Positions 24,403 to 39,815 of a stretch of 46,421 nucleotides of DNA are shown piece after piece. The stretch is taken from positions 1 to 46,421 of the forward strand of contig JADGHX010000014.1 of NCBI GenBank assembly GCA_019683695.1, given 5' to 3'. The notes below the pieces were generated by a model, which was given only the letters and a program-made list of their open reading frames with translations, was not told the DNA's origin and did not search any database. Numbering within the stretch: position 1 is the first letter of the stretch; each line of letters begins with the position of its first letter. Source of the DNA: Steroidobacteraceae bacterium. GTDB lineage: Bacteria > Pseudomonadota > Gammaproteobacteria > Steroidobacterales > Steroidobacteraceae. Made by a program: the position numbers and the translations under genes.

Positions 24403-25839
24403 TCACTGGCCCGACGTGGGGGAGTCCGCGTCTCGCAGCGACGTACGCGTGTTCCGGGCATACTGCTCATAGAGCCGCAGGCCGACCCAGACCACCGCCC
24501 CGCTCAGCATAACGAACAGCGCCACGTAGCTCGCGTGTTCCGACTGAGCGTGCCGAACGCTCGAGTAGAGCAGGTATGCGCAGGTGGCGATGAACACGAG
24601 CGGCAGCACCGGATACAGCGGCACCTTGTAGGGCCGCGCCCTTTCCGGCTCCTTCCTGCGCAGCACGAACAGCGCAATGCCCGTCAGCATGAAGAAGAAC
24701 CAGAACACCGGCGCCGTGAACTCCACGAGCGTCGAGAAGCCATCCTTCGTGAGCGCCCCGAAGCCGATGAGCGCCAACGTGATGAGCGCCAGGGCAATGA
24801 AGCCGGCGTGCGGCGTGCTGCGCTCACCGTGCCATCGTCCCAGAAAGCCGAACACGGGCCAGTCTCGGGCCAGCGCGTAGCTCGAACGCGCCCCAACGAG
24901 CATCGTGGAGTTCATGGAGGTGAGCGCGGACACCGCCACCAGCACCCCGATCGCCTGCCCGCCCGTGGTGCCCACAATCTGCGTCACGGCATCCACCGCC
25001 ACGGCGTCACTCGCCTTCATGCTCTCGAAGCCGAGCGTGGTCATCAGCCCTCCCACGAACAGGAGGTACACGAGCGTGATCACCGTGATGGAAAGAAGCA
25101 GTGTCCTCAGCACCGCGCGCGGCCCGGAACGCAGCTCGGCGGAAACGTACGCCGCTTCGTTCCAGCCACCATACGTGAGCAGCACGAAGACCAGAGCAAG
25201 CCCCAGCGTGCCCGTGCCGGAAACCGCGGGTCCCGCAAGCGAATTCTCGGGCGGCGAGCCGAACAGGAACCCCGCCACGCCGATGAGCAGCACGCCCGTG
25301 ACTTCGACGATCGTGAGCACGTTCTGCATTCGCGAGGAGGCGCGCAGGCCCGCGAGGTTGATGGCCGTCAGCACGACAACGGCGATCGCTGCATAAATTG
25401 CGGACGAATGCGGCCCCAGGTTCCACAGTCGCGTGAGATAGTCCCCGAGAATGTACGCGATGAGCGCGATGGATCCGGTGACGATCACCATCGTGCGCGC
25501 CCATGCGAAAAGAAAGCTCACGTCGCGCCCATAGGCGCGCGTCAGAAACGAGTACTCCCCGCCTGCGCTCGGATAGGTGCTTGCCAGCTCCGCGTACGTG
25601 AGCGCGCCGACGAACGACAACGCGCCGCCGAGCACCCATGCCGCAAGCATCAGCAGCGGCGAGCCCGCAATGCTCGCGACGAGCGCCGGCGTCTGGAAAA
25701 TGCCGGCGCCCACCACGATGCCCACCGTGATCATCACGGCCGCGAACACACTGAGCACCGGGCGCGGACCGGCGGGTACGTCCACGGCGGCTCCGGCGAC
25801 ATCCACCGGAGCGGTGTGCTGAGGGTGGATGTCGTTCAT
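24403..25839 (-). CDS. APC-family amino acid permease
   Basis: The protein has 478 residues and 12 membrane helices. The first helix has 'V-G-I-V-V-G-A-G-I-F-Q-T-P', the substrate-backbone site of amino acid/polyamine/organocation transporters. 'T-Y-A-E-L-A-S-T-Y-P-S-A-G-G-E-Y' follows helix 2, and 'L-T-Y-G-G-W-N-E-A-A-Y' marks helix 6. It resembles LAT/SteT-type exchangers. The stop of the exported methyltransferase gene is 17 bases upstream, so these two are one transcription unit. The substrate is probably an amino acid; the neighbouring D-amino-acid-oxidase-like gene fits this. Confidence 0.9.
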   Translation of the reverse strand: MNDIHPQHTAPVDVAGAAVDVPAGPRPVLSVFAAVMITVGIVVGAGIFQTPALVASIAGSPLLMLAAWVLGGALSFVGALTYAELASTYPSAGGEYSFLTRAYGRDVSFLFAWARTMVIVTGSIALIAYILGDYLTRLWNLGPHSSAIYAAIAVVVLTAINLAGLRASSRMQNVLTIVEVTGVLLIGVAGFLFGSPPENSLAGPAVSGTGTLGLALVFVLLTYGGWNEAAYVSAELRSGPRAVLRTLLLSITVITLVYLLFVGGLMTTLGFESMKASDAVAVDAVTQIVGTTGGQAIGVLVAVSALTSMNSTMLVGARSSYALARDWPVFGFLGRWHGERSTPHAGFIALALITLALIGFGALTKDGFSTLVEFTAPVFWFFFMLTGIALFVLRRKEPERARPYKVPLYPVLPLVFIATCAYLLYSSVRHAQSEHASYVALFVMLSGAVVWVGLRLYEQYARNTRTSLRDADSPTSGQ

Positions 25840-25856
25840 CAGCCGCCGCCGGAAGC

Positions 25857-26705
25857 TCAGATGCGCCGGCCGATGTACGTGGACGTGCGGCCGTTGCGCG
25901 TGACCTTGGCTTCGATGCGGTCGCCATTCACGACGCCGGCCACACGCGTGACGCCCCCGGCTTCGGGGAAGCGGAAGTCGATGCGCGGACCCTCGAGCTT
26001 CGCCTCCATGAGCTGCGAGTTGTCCGCCGCGGTGCCATGCACCTGCTGGAAGGTCTGTTCCAGTTTCACGCGGAAGGCGCCCTCGCGCGCCTTCTCATCC
26101 TGCGGCTCGAAGGTCCACTCGCCGGCCACTTTCGCCGGAACGATCCAGAGATAGGCGTGACCGGAGTCGCTGGACACCTGTGCATCCGGCTCCCACTCGG
26201 CCATGGTGAAGGAGTGCGAGACGACGCGCGTGCCCGGCTTCATTTCGAGCAAGGTCGGCCGCAGGCGCAGGTTCAGATCCGGCAGCAGGTAGAGCGTGAC
26301 GACCGTGGCGTCGCTGAAATCGGTCTCGAAGATGTCGCCCTGCTTGATGGTGACGCGGTCGGTGACGCCCGCCACCTCCGCAAGACATTGCCCGAGCCGC
26401 ACCATGTCCGGGTTGTATTCGATGCCCACGGCCTGCGCGCCGAAGCGCTTGCCGGCCATGATGGCGATCTTGCCGTCACCCGCGCCGAGGTCGTACACCT
26501 TGTCCTGCGGTGTGACCTTCGCGAGCTGCAGCATCTTCTCGACGAGCGTGTCCTCGGTCGGCACCCAGATGACGTCCTTGCCGCTCTGGCCGGTCTGGGG
26601 CTGATAGATCTTTTCGCAGTCCTCGCGGGATTTCGCCTGCGCATCCCACGCAACGAACATCAGCGCGGCACAGAAGACCGCGCGGGCAATCGACAGGGTC
26701 CGCAT
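25857..26705 (-). CDS. Exported SAM-dependent methyltransferase-like protein
   Basis: The protein has 282 residues. A Sec signal peptide (basic start, Ala/Phe/Leu core, A-Q-A) precedes a class I methyltransferase domain with motif I V70-Y-D-L-G-A-G-D-G78, motif II acidic 'V-G-I-E-Y-N-P' and 'V-T-I-K-Q-G-D-I-F-E'. 'L-Y-L-L-P-D-L-N-L-R-L-R-P' follows. The C-terminal ~100 residues form a separate beta-rich domain ending 'T-S-T-Y-I-G-R-R-I'. A methyltransferase with an export signal is odd, since SAM is cytosolic. The N-terminus could be a membrane anchor instead. Start: GGAGAA about 12 nt upstream of the ATG. Confidence 0.82.
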   Translation of the reverse strand: MRTLSIARAVFCAALMFVAWDAQAKSREDCEKIYQPQTGQSGKDVIWVPTEDTLVEKMLQLAKVTPQDKVYDLGAGDGKIAIMAGKRFGAQAVGIEYNPDMVRLGQCLAEVAGVTDRVTIKQGDIFETDFSDATVVTLYLLPDLNLRLRPTLLEMKPGTRVVSHSFTMAEWEPDAQVSSDSGHAYLWIVPAKVAGEWTFEPQDEKAREGAFRVKLEQTFQQVHGTAADNSQLMEAKLEGPRIDFRFPEAGGVTRVAGVVNGDRIEAKVTRNGRTSTYIGRRI

Positions 26706-26932
26706 GTGCACAGCAGTTCTCCTTGCAGCTTCGGCAACATGAAGATGCGAAAGCCCGCCGCGCGCCCGACAGAGCGTTTGACGATGTGGATCTGCCGAGC
26801 CCCTCGCGACAGCGTCTTTCGGGCCAAGCAAGCACGATTCCCGCCGCGATTATTGCACAGGCCCCGCACGCCGCCTGACGGCGTGATACACGGCCGCGGT
26901 CGCTCAGCCCCACCGTTCGCGCGAAGCGCTTC

Positions 26933-26941
26933 TGCTAACAT
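26933..26941 (+). promoter_or_regulatory. Extended -10 of the tRNA-Ser gene
   Basis: TGCTAACAT gives a TG-extended -10 (TAACAT) ending 13 bases before the mature tRNA 5' end. The -35 region is unclear. Its place right before a stable RNA gene is the main support. Confidence 0.4.
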
Positions 26942-26954
26942 GCCGGCCCCTGCC

Positions 26955-27044
<90 letters not shown>

Positions 27045-27358
27045 TGACCGAAATCGCCTGCGCGCCGAGCGGCCCCGAGCCCGCGAAGCAGCGCCGCCTG
27101 CCTCTCACACGCGCCCGAACCGGCAGCGTCCAACGCCTGACGCACGTACGCGGAAATGTCCCGCGCCACGAATCGCGACCCGGCGGCCGTGCCGCACAGG
27201 TCCAGGTCTTGCTGGGGCGGCGTGGCCGTAAGCCCATCCGGAAGGAAGGGCGCGGTGTGTGAAGAAATCACCCGGCCCTGGCTCGATACGCTGCGCGAGC
27301 CGGTCAATCACGAGATCCATCTCGCAATCGCCCCGCCCGAAAAGGTGTGCGGAACGCG
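27045..27358. other. Convergent gap between tRNA-Ser and serS
   Basis: About 310 bases separate the tRNA 3' end from the serS stop. Frames passing through are low-complexity Arg/Gly/Ala-rich shadows. I found no strong terminator hairpin or T-run and no repeat. Confidence 0.4.
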
Positions 27359-29943
<2,585 letters not shown>

Positions 29944-29969
29944 GCGGTTTGCAGGTTCCACGACGGCGA

Positions 29970-30383
29970 CTACTTCTGCAGCCGGAAGAGGCGCTCCACC
30001 CACACCATCCACATTCCGAGGCCGGCATAGCACACGGCCAGCCCGACGACGACACCCAGGGAGTTCGCAAGCAGGTCGCGCCAGTCCGCCGTGCGCCCGA
30101 TCCCCATGAAACCCTGCGCCACCTCGAGGGCGGCACCGAGCAGGATGAGCAGCGTGCCCACCACAACATACCGGGAACGCCGCGCCAGCGCGCCGAACCA
30201 AAGGGCAAGCGAGGAGTATCCGAGGAAATGCAGCACCTTGTCGTTCATGTCGTGCGTGAACGAAGGCGTGTTGCGCTCGAGGCTGGTGGTGACGATGACC
30301 GCGACGAGCACCCATCCGAGCGCCCACCACAATCGCGCAAAGCGCAGCTTGGGCTGCGCGAGCCATGCGGTTTCGACGCTCAC
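29970..30383 (-). CDS. VanZ family membrane protein
   Basis: The protein has 137 residues and four membrane helices. 'D-K-V-L-H-F-L-G-Y-S-S-L-A-L-W' and 'E-V-A-Q-G-F-M-G-I-G-R-T-A-D-W-R-D-L-L-A-N-S-L-G' are VanZ family signatures. VanZ was named for a low-level teicoplanin resistance gene, but chromosomal members like this have no settled role. A GTG start overlaps the lolA stop (GTGA), and the frame and length fit exactly. It stands between lolA and rarA, which adjoin each other in E. coli. Confidence 0.85.
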   Translation of the reverse strand: MSVETAWLAQPKLRFARLWWALGWVLVAVIVTTSLERNTPSFTHDMNDKVLHFLGYSSLALWFGALARRSRYVVVGTLLILLGAALEVAQGFMGIGRTADWRDLLANSLGVVVGLAVCYAGLGMWMVWVERLFRLQK

Positions 30384-31027
30384 GATGCCGGCGTTCCGAT
30401 CACGTCCGCCCCGGGCGGGGGCGTGAAGCTCACCTCGTCGGGAGACACCCGCGCATTGCGCGTGACGCTCTCGAAATCGATGGTGGCGGTCTGCCCGAGA
30501 CGGTCGTCGATGATCATGCGCTCGAGTTGTCCTTTCCTGAATCCGAACAGGGCGCGCCGGAAATCGGCCTCGTTCTGCTTCGGCTCGACCAGCACCCAGT
30601 CGAGGCCGTCGCGGGTGCCGGCCGGCGTGAGCCGGAAGTTCTCCAGCACCTCCGTCCCGGAAGACAGGAGCATGGCGGGCGTGGCGGACAGGGCCGCATC
30701 GATCGGCTTCACGGTCACCTGCTCGAGATCGCGGTCGAAGAACCACACGTTCTTGCCGTCCGCCACGAGCAGCTGCCCCGCAGAATTGTCGCCGGAGCCC
30801 GACTTCACGTCCCACCGGAACTTGCCCGGGCGCGAGACCACGAGCGTGCCGCGGGTGCGGTCCACCACCTTGTCATGAGCATCCTTCACGGTCTGCGTGA
30901 ATCTTGCACGCAGCGTGGTGAGCCCGTCGATGTAACGGTCGAGCGGCGTCGCGGCTTCTGCGGCGCCCGCGATCCGGGTCGCGACGAGCAGCACGCCCAG
31001 GACGAAGGCGCGGGACGCAAGTTTCAT
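30380..31027 (-). CDS. lolA: Outer-membrane lipoprotein carrier protein LolA
   Basis: The protein has 215 residues including a signal peptide ending near I-A-G-A. It is a periplasmic chaperone that ferries lipoproteins from LolCDE to LolB. The core shows 'L-R-A-R-F-T-Q-T-V-K-D', 'G-T-L-V-V-S-R-P-G-K-F-R-W-D' and 'V-W-F-F-D-R-D-L-E-Q-V', diagnostic LolA strands. An ATG two bases after the ftsK stop was chosen over an upstream TTG. It is in one transcription unit with ftsK and vanZ. Confidence 0.95.
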   Translation of the reverse strand: MKLASRAFVLGVLLVATRIAGAAEAATPLDRYIDGLTTLRARFTQTVKDAHDKVVDRTRGTLVVSRPGKFRWDVKSGSGDNSAGQLLVADGKNVWFFDRDLEQVTVKPIDAALSATPAMLLSSGTEVLENFRLTPAGTRDGLDWVLVEPKQNEADFRRALFGFRKGQLERMIIDDRLGQTATIDFESVTRNARVSPDEVSFTPPPGADVIGTPAS

Positions 31028-31029
31028 GC

Positions 31030-34633
<3,604 letters not shown>

Positions 34634-34641
34634 CCCCAGCG

Positions 34642-35775
34642 ATGCGGAGCGCGGTCCATAAACGCATCACCGATCTCGACCCGGAGCAGTGGAATGCGCT
34701 GAACGGCACGGAGGTGCCGTTCCTGCGCCACGAATTCCTCTCGGCGCTGGAGCACACGGGTTGTGTCGGCGGGCGCACGGGCTGGGAGCCCCGCTACATC
34801 ACCCTGTCAGATGCCCACGGGCTCGCGGCCGCGGCACCGGCGTATGCGAAGTCCCATTCCTACGGTGAATTCGTCTTCGACTTCAGCTGGGCCCAGGCCT
34901 ACGCGCGCGTGGGCCTCGACTACTACCCGAAACTCACCATCGCCGTGCCCTTCACGCCGGCGACCGGTGCACGTCTGCTCGTGCGCAGAGGGCTGGATCC
35001 CGCATCAACCGCCCGGAAGCTGCTCGACGCCATCGAGGCGTACACGGAGGAGCACTCGCTCTCCTCCGCACACGCCCTCTTCCTCGATGAGAGCGACCGC
35101 GCGGCCTGCGAGCGCGCCGGTTGGCTGCTGCGGCGGGACTGCCAGTTTCACTGGACCAACCGGGGCTACGCCACATTCGAGGACTTCCTCGAGACATTCA
35201 CGGCGGAGAAGCGCAAGAAGGCGCGTCGCGAGCGCCGGCGCGTCGCCGAAGCCGGCATCACCTTCCGCACCGTCTCCGGGCCCGAGCTGGATGGGCGGCT
35301 CCTCGATCGCGTGCATGCCTTTCACCGGGACACGTTCCTGCGCCACGGCCACGAGCCGTATCTGTCGCGCGCGTTCTTCGCCGAGATCGCCCGTACGCTC
35401 GGCGATGCGCTGATGGTGAAGGTGGCGCTGCACTCCGGCCGGCCGGTCGCGGCGGCGATATTCTTCCGCAGCACTGACACCTTGTTCGGCCGGTACTGGG
35501 GCGCCGAAGCGGAGTACCACAGCCTGCATTTCGAAACGTGCTACCACCAGGGCGTGGAGTACTGCATCGAGCACGGCCTGCAACGCTTCGAGCCGGGCAC
35601 CCAGGGCGAGCACAAGGTGGCGCGCGGCTTCGAGCCGGCGATCACGTGGTCCGCGCATTTCATTGCGGACCCGCGCTTCCGGGCCGCGATCGATGATTAC
35701 CTGGACCGGGAAGGCGCGGCGGTCGACGCCTATGCGGACGAGGTGCGTGCGCACGTGCCCTATCGCAACGCTTAG
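34642..35775 (+). CDS. FemAB/GNAT-like acyltransferase (DUF482 family)
   Basis: The protein has 377 residues. Signs of the family are 'W-N-A-L-N-G-T-E-V-P-F-L-R-H-E-F-L-S-A-L-E', 'Y-G-E-F-V-F-D-F-S-W-A-Q-A-Y', and in the second domain 'K-R-K-K-A-R-R-E-R-R' and 'F-E-P-G-T-Q-G-E-H-K-V-A-R-G-F'. These are tandem GNAT folds, likely transferring an acyl or aminoacyl group; the acceptor is unknown. It begins 8 bases after the trxB stop and is followed by aat after 39 bases, so it may be cotranscribed with both. Annotation is often 'GNAT family N-acetyltransferase' or 'DUF482'. Confidence 0.85.
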   Translation: MRSAVHKRITDLDPEQWNALNGTEVPFLRHEFLSALEHTGCVGGRTGWEPRYITLSDAHGLAAAAPAYAKSHSYGEFVFDFSWAQAYARVGLDYYPKLTIAVPFTPATGARLLVRRGLDPASTARKLLDAIEAYTEEHSLSSAHALFLDESDRAACERAGWLLRRDCQFHWTNRGYATFEDFLETFTAEKRKKARRERRRVAEAGITFRTVSGPELDGRLLDRVHAFHRDTFLRHGHEPYLSRAFFAEIARTLGDALMVKVALHSGRPVAAAIFFRSTDTLFGRYWGAEAEYHSLHFETCYHQGVEYCIEHGLQRFEPGTQGEHKVARGFEPAITWSAHFIADPRFRAAIDDYLDREGAAVDAYADEVRAHVPYRNA

Positions 35776-35814
35776 CCGGAAATCGCCGCGGGCGAGTTTT
35801 TGAGTGGACGAGCG

Positions 35815-36531
35815 ATGAAAACCATCACATGGCTCTCGCCGCAGGACGAGCCGGAGTGGTTTCCGCCTCTCGAGCGCGCGCTCGATGAGCCCCCGGGCCT
35901 GCTCGCCGCCGGCGGGGACCTCTCGACGGCGCGGCTGCTGGCCGCGTACAAGCGCGGCATCTTCCCGTGGTATTCCCCGGGGCAACCCGTGCTGTGGTGG
36001 TCCCCCGACCCGCGGGCCGTGCTGTTTCCCGAAGAATTCCGCTGCACCCGCTCTCTCGCGAAGCGCATCCGGAACGGCGGCTTCGAAGTCGTGATCGACC
36101 GCGATTTCCGCGGCGTGATAGAAGGGTGCGCTGCGCCGCGGCCGCACAGTGCGGGCACGTGGATCACGCCCGAGATGCTCGCCGCCTATGTCGAGCTGCA
36201 CCGGCGCGGCTACGCACACAGCGTGGAAACGTACAAGGACGACCGGCTCGTCGGCGGGCTTTACGGTGTGCGGTTAGGTAGCGTGTTCTTCGGCGAGTCC
36301 ATGTTCAGCCGCGAGCGCGATGCCTCGAAGGTTGCGCTCGCGCGGCTCGTGGAGATCTGCCTGGCCGAGCGCATCGTGGTAATCGATTGTCAGATGGCCT
36401 CGAGTCATCTCGAGAGCCTCGGGAGCCGCCGCATCCCGCGGGGCCAGTTTCAGGCCCTGCTCCGCAAGCACGCGACGCTCGACCCGCGCCCGATGGCGCG
36501 GCCGGAACCGCCGGACACCTCGCGGGGTTGA
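35815..36531 (+). CDS. aat: Leucyl/phenylalanyl-tRNA-protein transferase
   Basis: The protein has 238 residues. It adds Leu or Phe from tRNA to proteins starting with Lys or Arg, marking them for ClpS-ClpAP. The diagnostic block 'G-L-L-A-A-G-G-D-L-S' then 'Y-K-R-G-I-F-P-W-Y-S' and 'W-W-S-P-D-P-R-A-V-L' is intact, as are 'H-S-V-E-T-Y-K-D-D-R-L-V-G-G-L-Y-G' and 'F-G-E-S-M-F-S'. The ATG was preferred to a TTG five codons upstream. clpA and clpS are within 3.2 kb, and infA follows, the E. coli arrangement. Confidence 0.97.
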   Translation: MKTITWLSPQDEPEWFPPLERALDEPPGLLAAGGDLSTARLLAAYKRGIFPWYSPGQPVLWWSPDPRAVLFPEEFRCTRSLAKRIRNGGFEVVIDRDFRGVIEGCAAPRPHSAGTWITPEMLAAYVELHRRGYAHSVETYKDDRLVGGLYGVRLGSVFFGESMFSRERDASKVALARLVEICLAERIVVIDCQMASSHLESLGSRRIPRGQFQALLRKHATLDPRPMARPEPPDTSRG

Positions 36532-36689
36532 CTCCCGGAAAGCCCCGTGGCCGGGCCGAGCCGCAGCGGGTACAGCGCGGCTCACTCGCTGACGCGCGAG
36601 GTGCGTGTCCGCAGCCGGAGCGGCTCAGGCAAATTGCATTGCGCGACTCGTTTATGCATGATTCGCGGCCCCCGGGCCCGTAGGGTTGT

Positions 36690-36908
<219 letters not shown>

Positions 36909-36938
36909 AGCCGCCGCACGCTTTCCCGCAAATGAAAT

Positions 36939-36967
36939 GCCGGCACCGGAGGGTATCCGGTGCCGGC
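36939..36967. terminator. Bidirectional hairpin between infA and clpA
   Basis: GCCGGCACCGGA (36939-36950) pairs perfectly with TCCGGTGCCGGC (36956-36967) around a 5-base loop, between the convergent infA and clpA stops. There is no T-run, but the 12-bp GC stem and place suit termination of both genes. Confidence 0.65.
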
Positions 36968-37007
36968 GGTCATCGTGCCTTGGGCCCGACAGGCCCGGGC
37001 GGCCGCC

Positions 37008-39281
37008 TCAGGCCGTGACTTCAGGCAGCTGCGCGGGCGTGCAATCGAGCTCGAGCTTCGAGCCGTCCTTCGACACCGAGATGCGCACCACGCCACCGCC
37101 CGTGAGCTGCCCGAACAGCAGCTCCTCGGCGAGGGGCCGCTTGATGTGCTCCTGGATGACGCGAGCCATCGGGCGGGCGCCCATCTTCGGGTCGTAGCCC
37201 TTCTGGGCGATCCAGCGCCGTGCCGCATCGTCCAGCGCGATCTGCACGCCCTTCTGCTCGAGCTGCGACTCCACTTCGACGATGAGCTTGTCCACGACGC
37301 GCTCGATCGTGGCCGTATCCAGCGGGTTGAACTGGATGATGGCGTCGAGCCGGTTGCGGAACTCCGGTGAGAAGAGCCGCCGGATGGCCTCCATGCCGTC
37401 GCTGGCGTTGTCCGCCTGCGTGAAGCCGATGGACGGGCGCGCCATCTCCTGGGCGCCGGCATTCGTCGTCATGACGATGATCACGTGGCGAAAGTCTGCC
37501 TTGCGCCCGTTGTTATCCGTGAGCGTGCCGTGGTCCATGACCTGCAGCAGCAGGTTGAAGACGTCCGGGTGGGCCTTCTCGATTTCGTCCAGCAGCAGCA
37601 CGCAGTGCGGGTGCTTGGTGATCGCCTCGGTGAGCAGGCCACCCTGATCGAAGCCCACGTATCCCGGAGGCGCGCCGATGAGGCGCGACACCGTGTGGCG
37701 CTCCATGTATTCGGACATGTCGAACCGCAGGAACTCGACGCCCATGACGAGCGCGAGCTGCCGGGTCACTTCCGTCTTGCCGACACCGGTCGGGCCTGCA
37801 AAGAGGAAGCTGCCGACAGGCTTGCGATTGTCGCCGAGGCCCGAGCGCGCCATCTTGATGGCCGCGGCCAGCGCTTCGATCGCCTTGTCCTGCCCGAAGA
37901 TGGTGAGCTTCAGATTGCGCTCGAGGTTCTTGAGGATCTCGCGGTCGGAGGTCGAGACTGTCTTCGCCGGAATGCGTGCCATGCGCGCAACGACGTCTTC
38001 CACGTGCCGCACCTCGACCACGGTCTCGCGTTCCGCGAGCGGCTTCAGGCGCAACCGCGCACCGGCCTCGTCCACCACATCGATGGCCTTGTCCGGCAGA
38101 TGTCGTTCGTTGATGTGCCGCTCGGCGAGCTCTGCAGCGGCCTTCAGCGCCTCGTCCGCATACTTGACACCGTGATGCTCCTCGAAGCGGCTCTTGAGCC
38201 CCATGAGGATCTCGATGGTTTCGGCCACGCTGGGCGCTGCCACATCGATCTTCTGGAAGCGACGCGCGAGCGCGTGGTCCTTCTCGAAGATGCCGCGGTA
38301 TTCCTGATACGTGGTGGAGCCGATGCAGCGGATCTCGCCGTTCGTGAGCACGGGCTTGATGAGGTTCGACGCGTCCATGACGCCGCCCGAGGCCGCCCCC
38401 GCACCGATCACCGTGTGAATCTCGTCGATGAACAGGATGGCGCCGGGCTGCTTCTTCAGCTCCGTGATGACGCTCTTCAGACGCTTTTCGAAATCGCCGC
38501 GGTACTTCGTGCCCGCGATGAGCGAGCCCATGTCGAGCGCGTAGATGGTGCAGTCCGTCAGCACCTCGGGCACCTTGCCCTCGACGATCAACCGGGCGAG
38601 GCCTTCCGCGATGGCCGTCTTGCCGACGCCGGCTTCGCCGACGTACAGCGGATTGTTCTTGCGCCGGCGGCAGAGAATCTCGATGGTGCGTTCCACCTCG
38701 AGCTTGCGGCCGATCAGGGGATCGATGCGGCCTTCCTGCGCCATGCGGTTGAGATTGGTGGTGTACTTCTCGAGCGCGCTGCCGCCGCTTTCCGGATCGC
38801 GCTCGCCATCGCCCTGCGACTCGTCCTTGTCGGAGGTCTTCTCGTCCGCGATCTTCGAGAGGCCGTGGGAGATGTAATTCGTGACGTCGAGCCGGGTGAC
38901 GTGCTGGCGGTTCAGCAGGTACACGGCGTGACTCTGCTTCTCGCTGAAGATCGACACCAGGATGTTGGCGACGCCGACTTCCTTCTTGCCGCTCGACTGC
39001 ACATGAAAGAGCGCCCGCTGCAGCACGCGCTGGAAGCCCAGCGTGGGTTGCACCTCGCGCTCCTCGGACTCATCGATGCGCGGCGTGGACTGCTCGATGT
39101 GCTCCTTCACCTCCTGCTTGAGCTTGGCCAGATCCGCGCCGCATGCGCGCAGGATCTCGCGCACCTTGGGCGTGTCGAGGATGGCGAGCAGCAGATGCTC
39201 TACGGTGAGGTACTCGTGACGAGCTTCACGCGCCTGGTGAAACGCATCGTTGAGACAGTATTCAAGCTCGTTGGACAGCAC
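37008..39281 (-). CDS. clpA: ATP-dependent Clp protease ATPase subunit ClpA
   Basis: The protein has 757 residues and unfolds proteins for ClpP. The N-domain (1-140) docks ClpS. The first AAA+ module has Walker A G215-E-A-G-V-G-K-T222 and the second G-P-T-G-V-G-K-T near 500, followed by '[10 protein letters not shown]' and a ClpP-docking tripeptide I-G-F in 'R-P-S-I-G-F-T-Q'. It starts with GTG, and GGAAGG is ~9 bases upstream. It follows clpS by 21 bases on the same strand and should be cotranscribed. Confidence 0.96.
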   Translation of the reverse strand: MLSNELEYCLNDAFHQAREARHEYLTVEHLLLAILDTPKVREILRACGADLAKLKQEVKEHIEQSTPRIDESEEREVQPTLGFQRVLQRALFHVQSSGKKEVGVANILVSIFSEKQSHAVYLLNRQHVTRLDVTNYISHGLSKIADEKTSDKDESQGDGERDPESGGSALEKYTTNLNRMAQEGRIDPLIGRKLEVERTIEILCRRRKNNPLYVGEAGVGKTAIAEGLARLIVEGKVPEVLTDCTIYALDMGSLIAGTKYRGDFEKRLKSVITELKKQPGAILFIDEIHTVIGAGAASGGVMDASNLIKPVLTNGEIRCIGSTTYQEYRGIFEKDHALARRFQKIDVAAPSVAETIEILMGLKSRFEEHHGVKYADEALKAAAELAERHINERHLPDKAIDVVDEAGARLRLKPLAERETVVEVRHVEDVVARMARIPAKTVSTSDREILKNLERNLKLTIFGQDKAIEALAAAIKMARSGLGDNRKPVGSFLFAGPTGVGKTEVTRQLALVMGVEFLRFDMSEYMERHTVSRLIGAPPGYVGFDQGGLLTEAITKHPHCVLLLDEIEKAHPDVFNLLLQVMDHGTLTDNNGRKADFRHVIIVMTTNAGAQEMARPSIGFTQADNASDGMEAIRRLFSPEFRNRLDAIIQFNPLDTATIERVVDKLIVEVESQLEQKGVQIALDDAARRWIAQKGYDPKMGARPMARVIQEHIKRPLAEELLFGQLTGGGVVRISVSKDGSKLELDCTPAQLPEVTA

Positions 39282-39302
39282 GATTGAAACCTTCCGAAGG
39301 CG

Positions 39303-39623
39303 TCAGGCCTCTTCGAGTGTGCACATCAGCGGATGCTGATTGTCGCGTGCGTAGGTGGTCACCTGCGCTACCTTAGTTTCAGCGATCTCGTATGTGAAGA
39401 CTCCGCAGACACCCTTACCCTTCGTGTGGACCTCCAGCATGATGCGCGTCGCCGTGGGGCGATTCAGCGCAAAGAACTTTTCGAGCACGTCGACGACGAA
39501 CTCCATCGGCGTGTAGTCGTCGTTCAAGAGAACGACCTGATACAGGGGCGGTTGCTTGACCTGCGGGCGCGCTTCTTCAACGACAACGCCGATGTCGGGA
39601 CGTGCGATCTGCGGGTCGGACAT
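39303..39623 (-). CDS. clpS: ClpA adaptor protein ClpS
   Basis: The 106-residue adaptor hands N-degron substrates to ClpA. The core '[20 protein letters not shown]' contains the substrate-pocket Asn-Asp pair and the conserved Met. '[11 protein letters not shown]' carries the second pocket His, and 'H-P-L-M-C-T-L-E' closes the fold. The ATG with AAAGG upstream is preferred over an upstream ATG that would add 25 atypical Cys-rich residues. With aat nearby, this completes the leucine/phenylalanine branch of the pathway. Confidence 0.95.
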   Translation of the reverse strand: MSDPQIARPDIGVVVEEARPQVKQPPLYQVVLLNDDYTPMEFVVDVLEKFFALNRPTATRIMLEVHTKGKGVCGVFTYEIAETKVAQVTTYARDNQHPLMCTLEEA

Positions 39624-39815
39624 GGTGGCCTTTATAGGGGTCGCCAATCGGCAACACAAGCAGTCGAAACAGTGACCGAGTTTACCGAAAGAAAACAATT
39701 GCTTGAGAGCACACTTGGCACACTCGTATGATGTCGCCGGCGCGCGCGGCCGGCACGCTTGCCGCGCGGCGCGCCGTGGCGCCTTCTCTCACCTGATCGG
39801 GGATCCTTCCTGCCG

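Noticed and set aside
37485-39287. A 600-residue open frame opposite clpA
   Set aside because: It is an antisense shadow of a well-conserved gene in GC-rich DNA; its composition is His/Arg/Leu repeats without family features.
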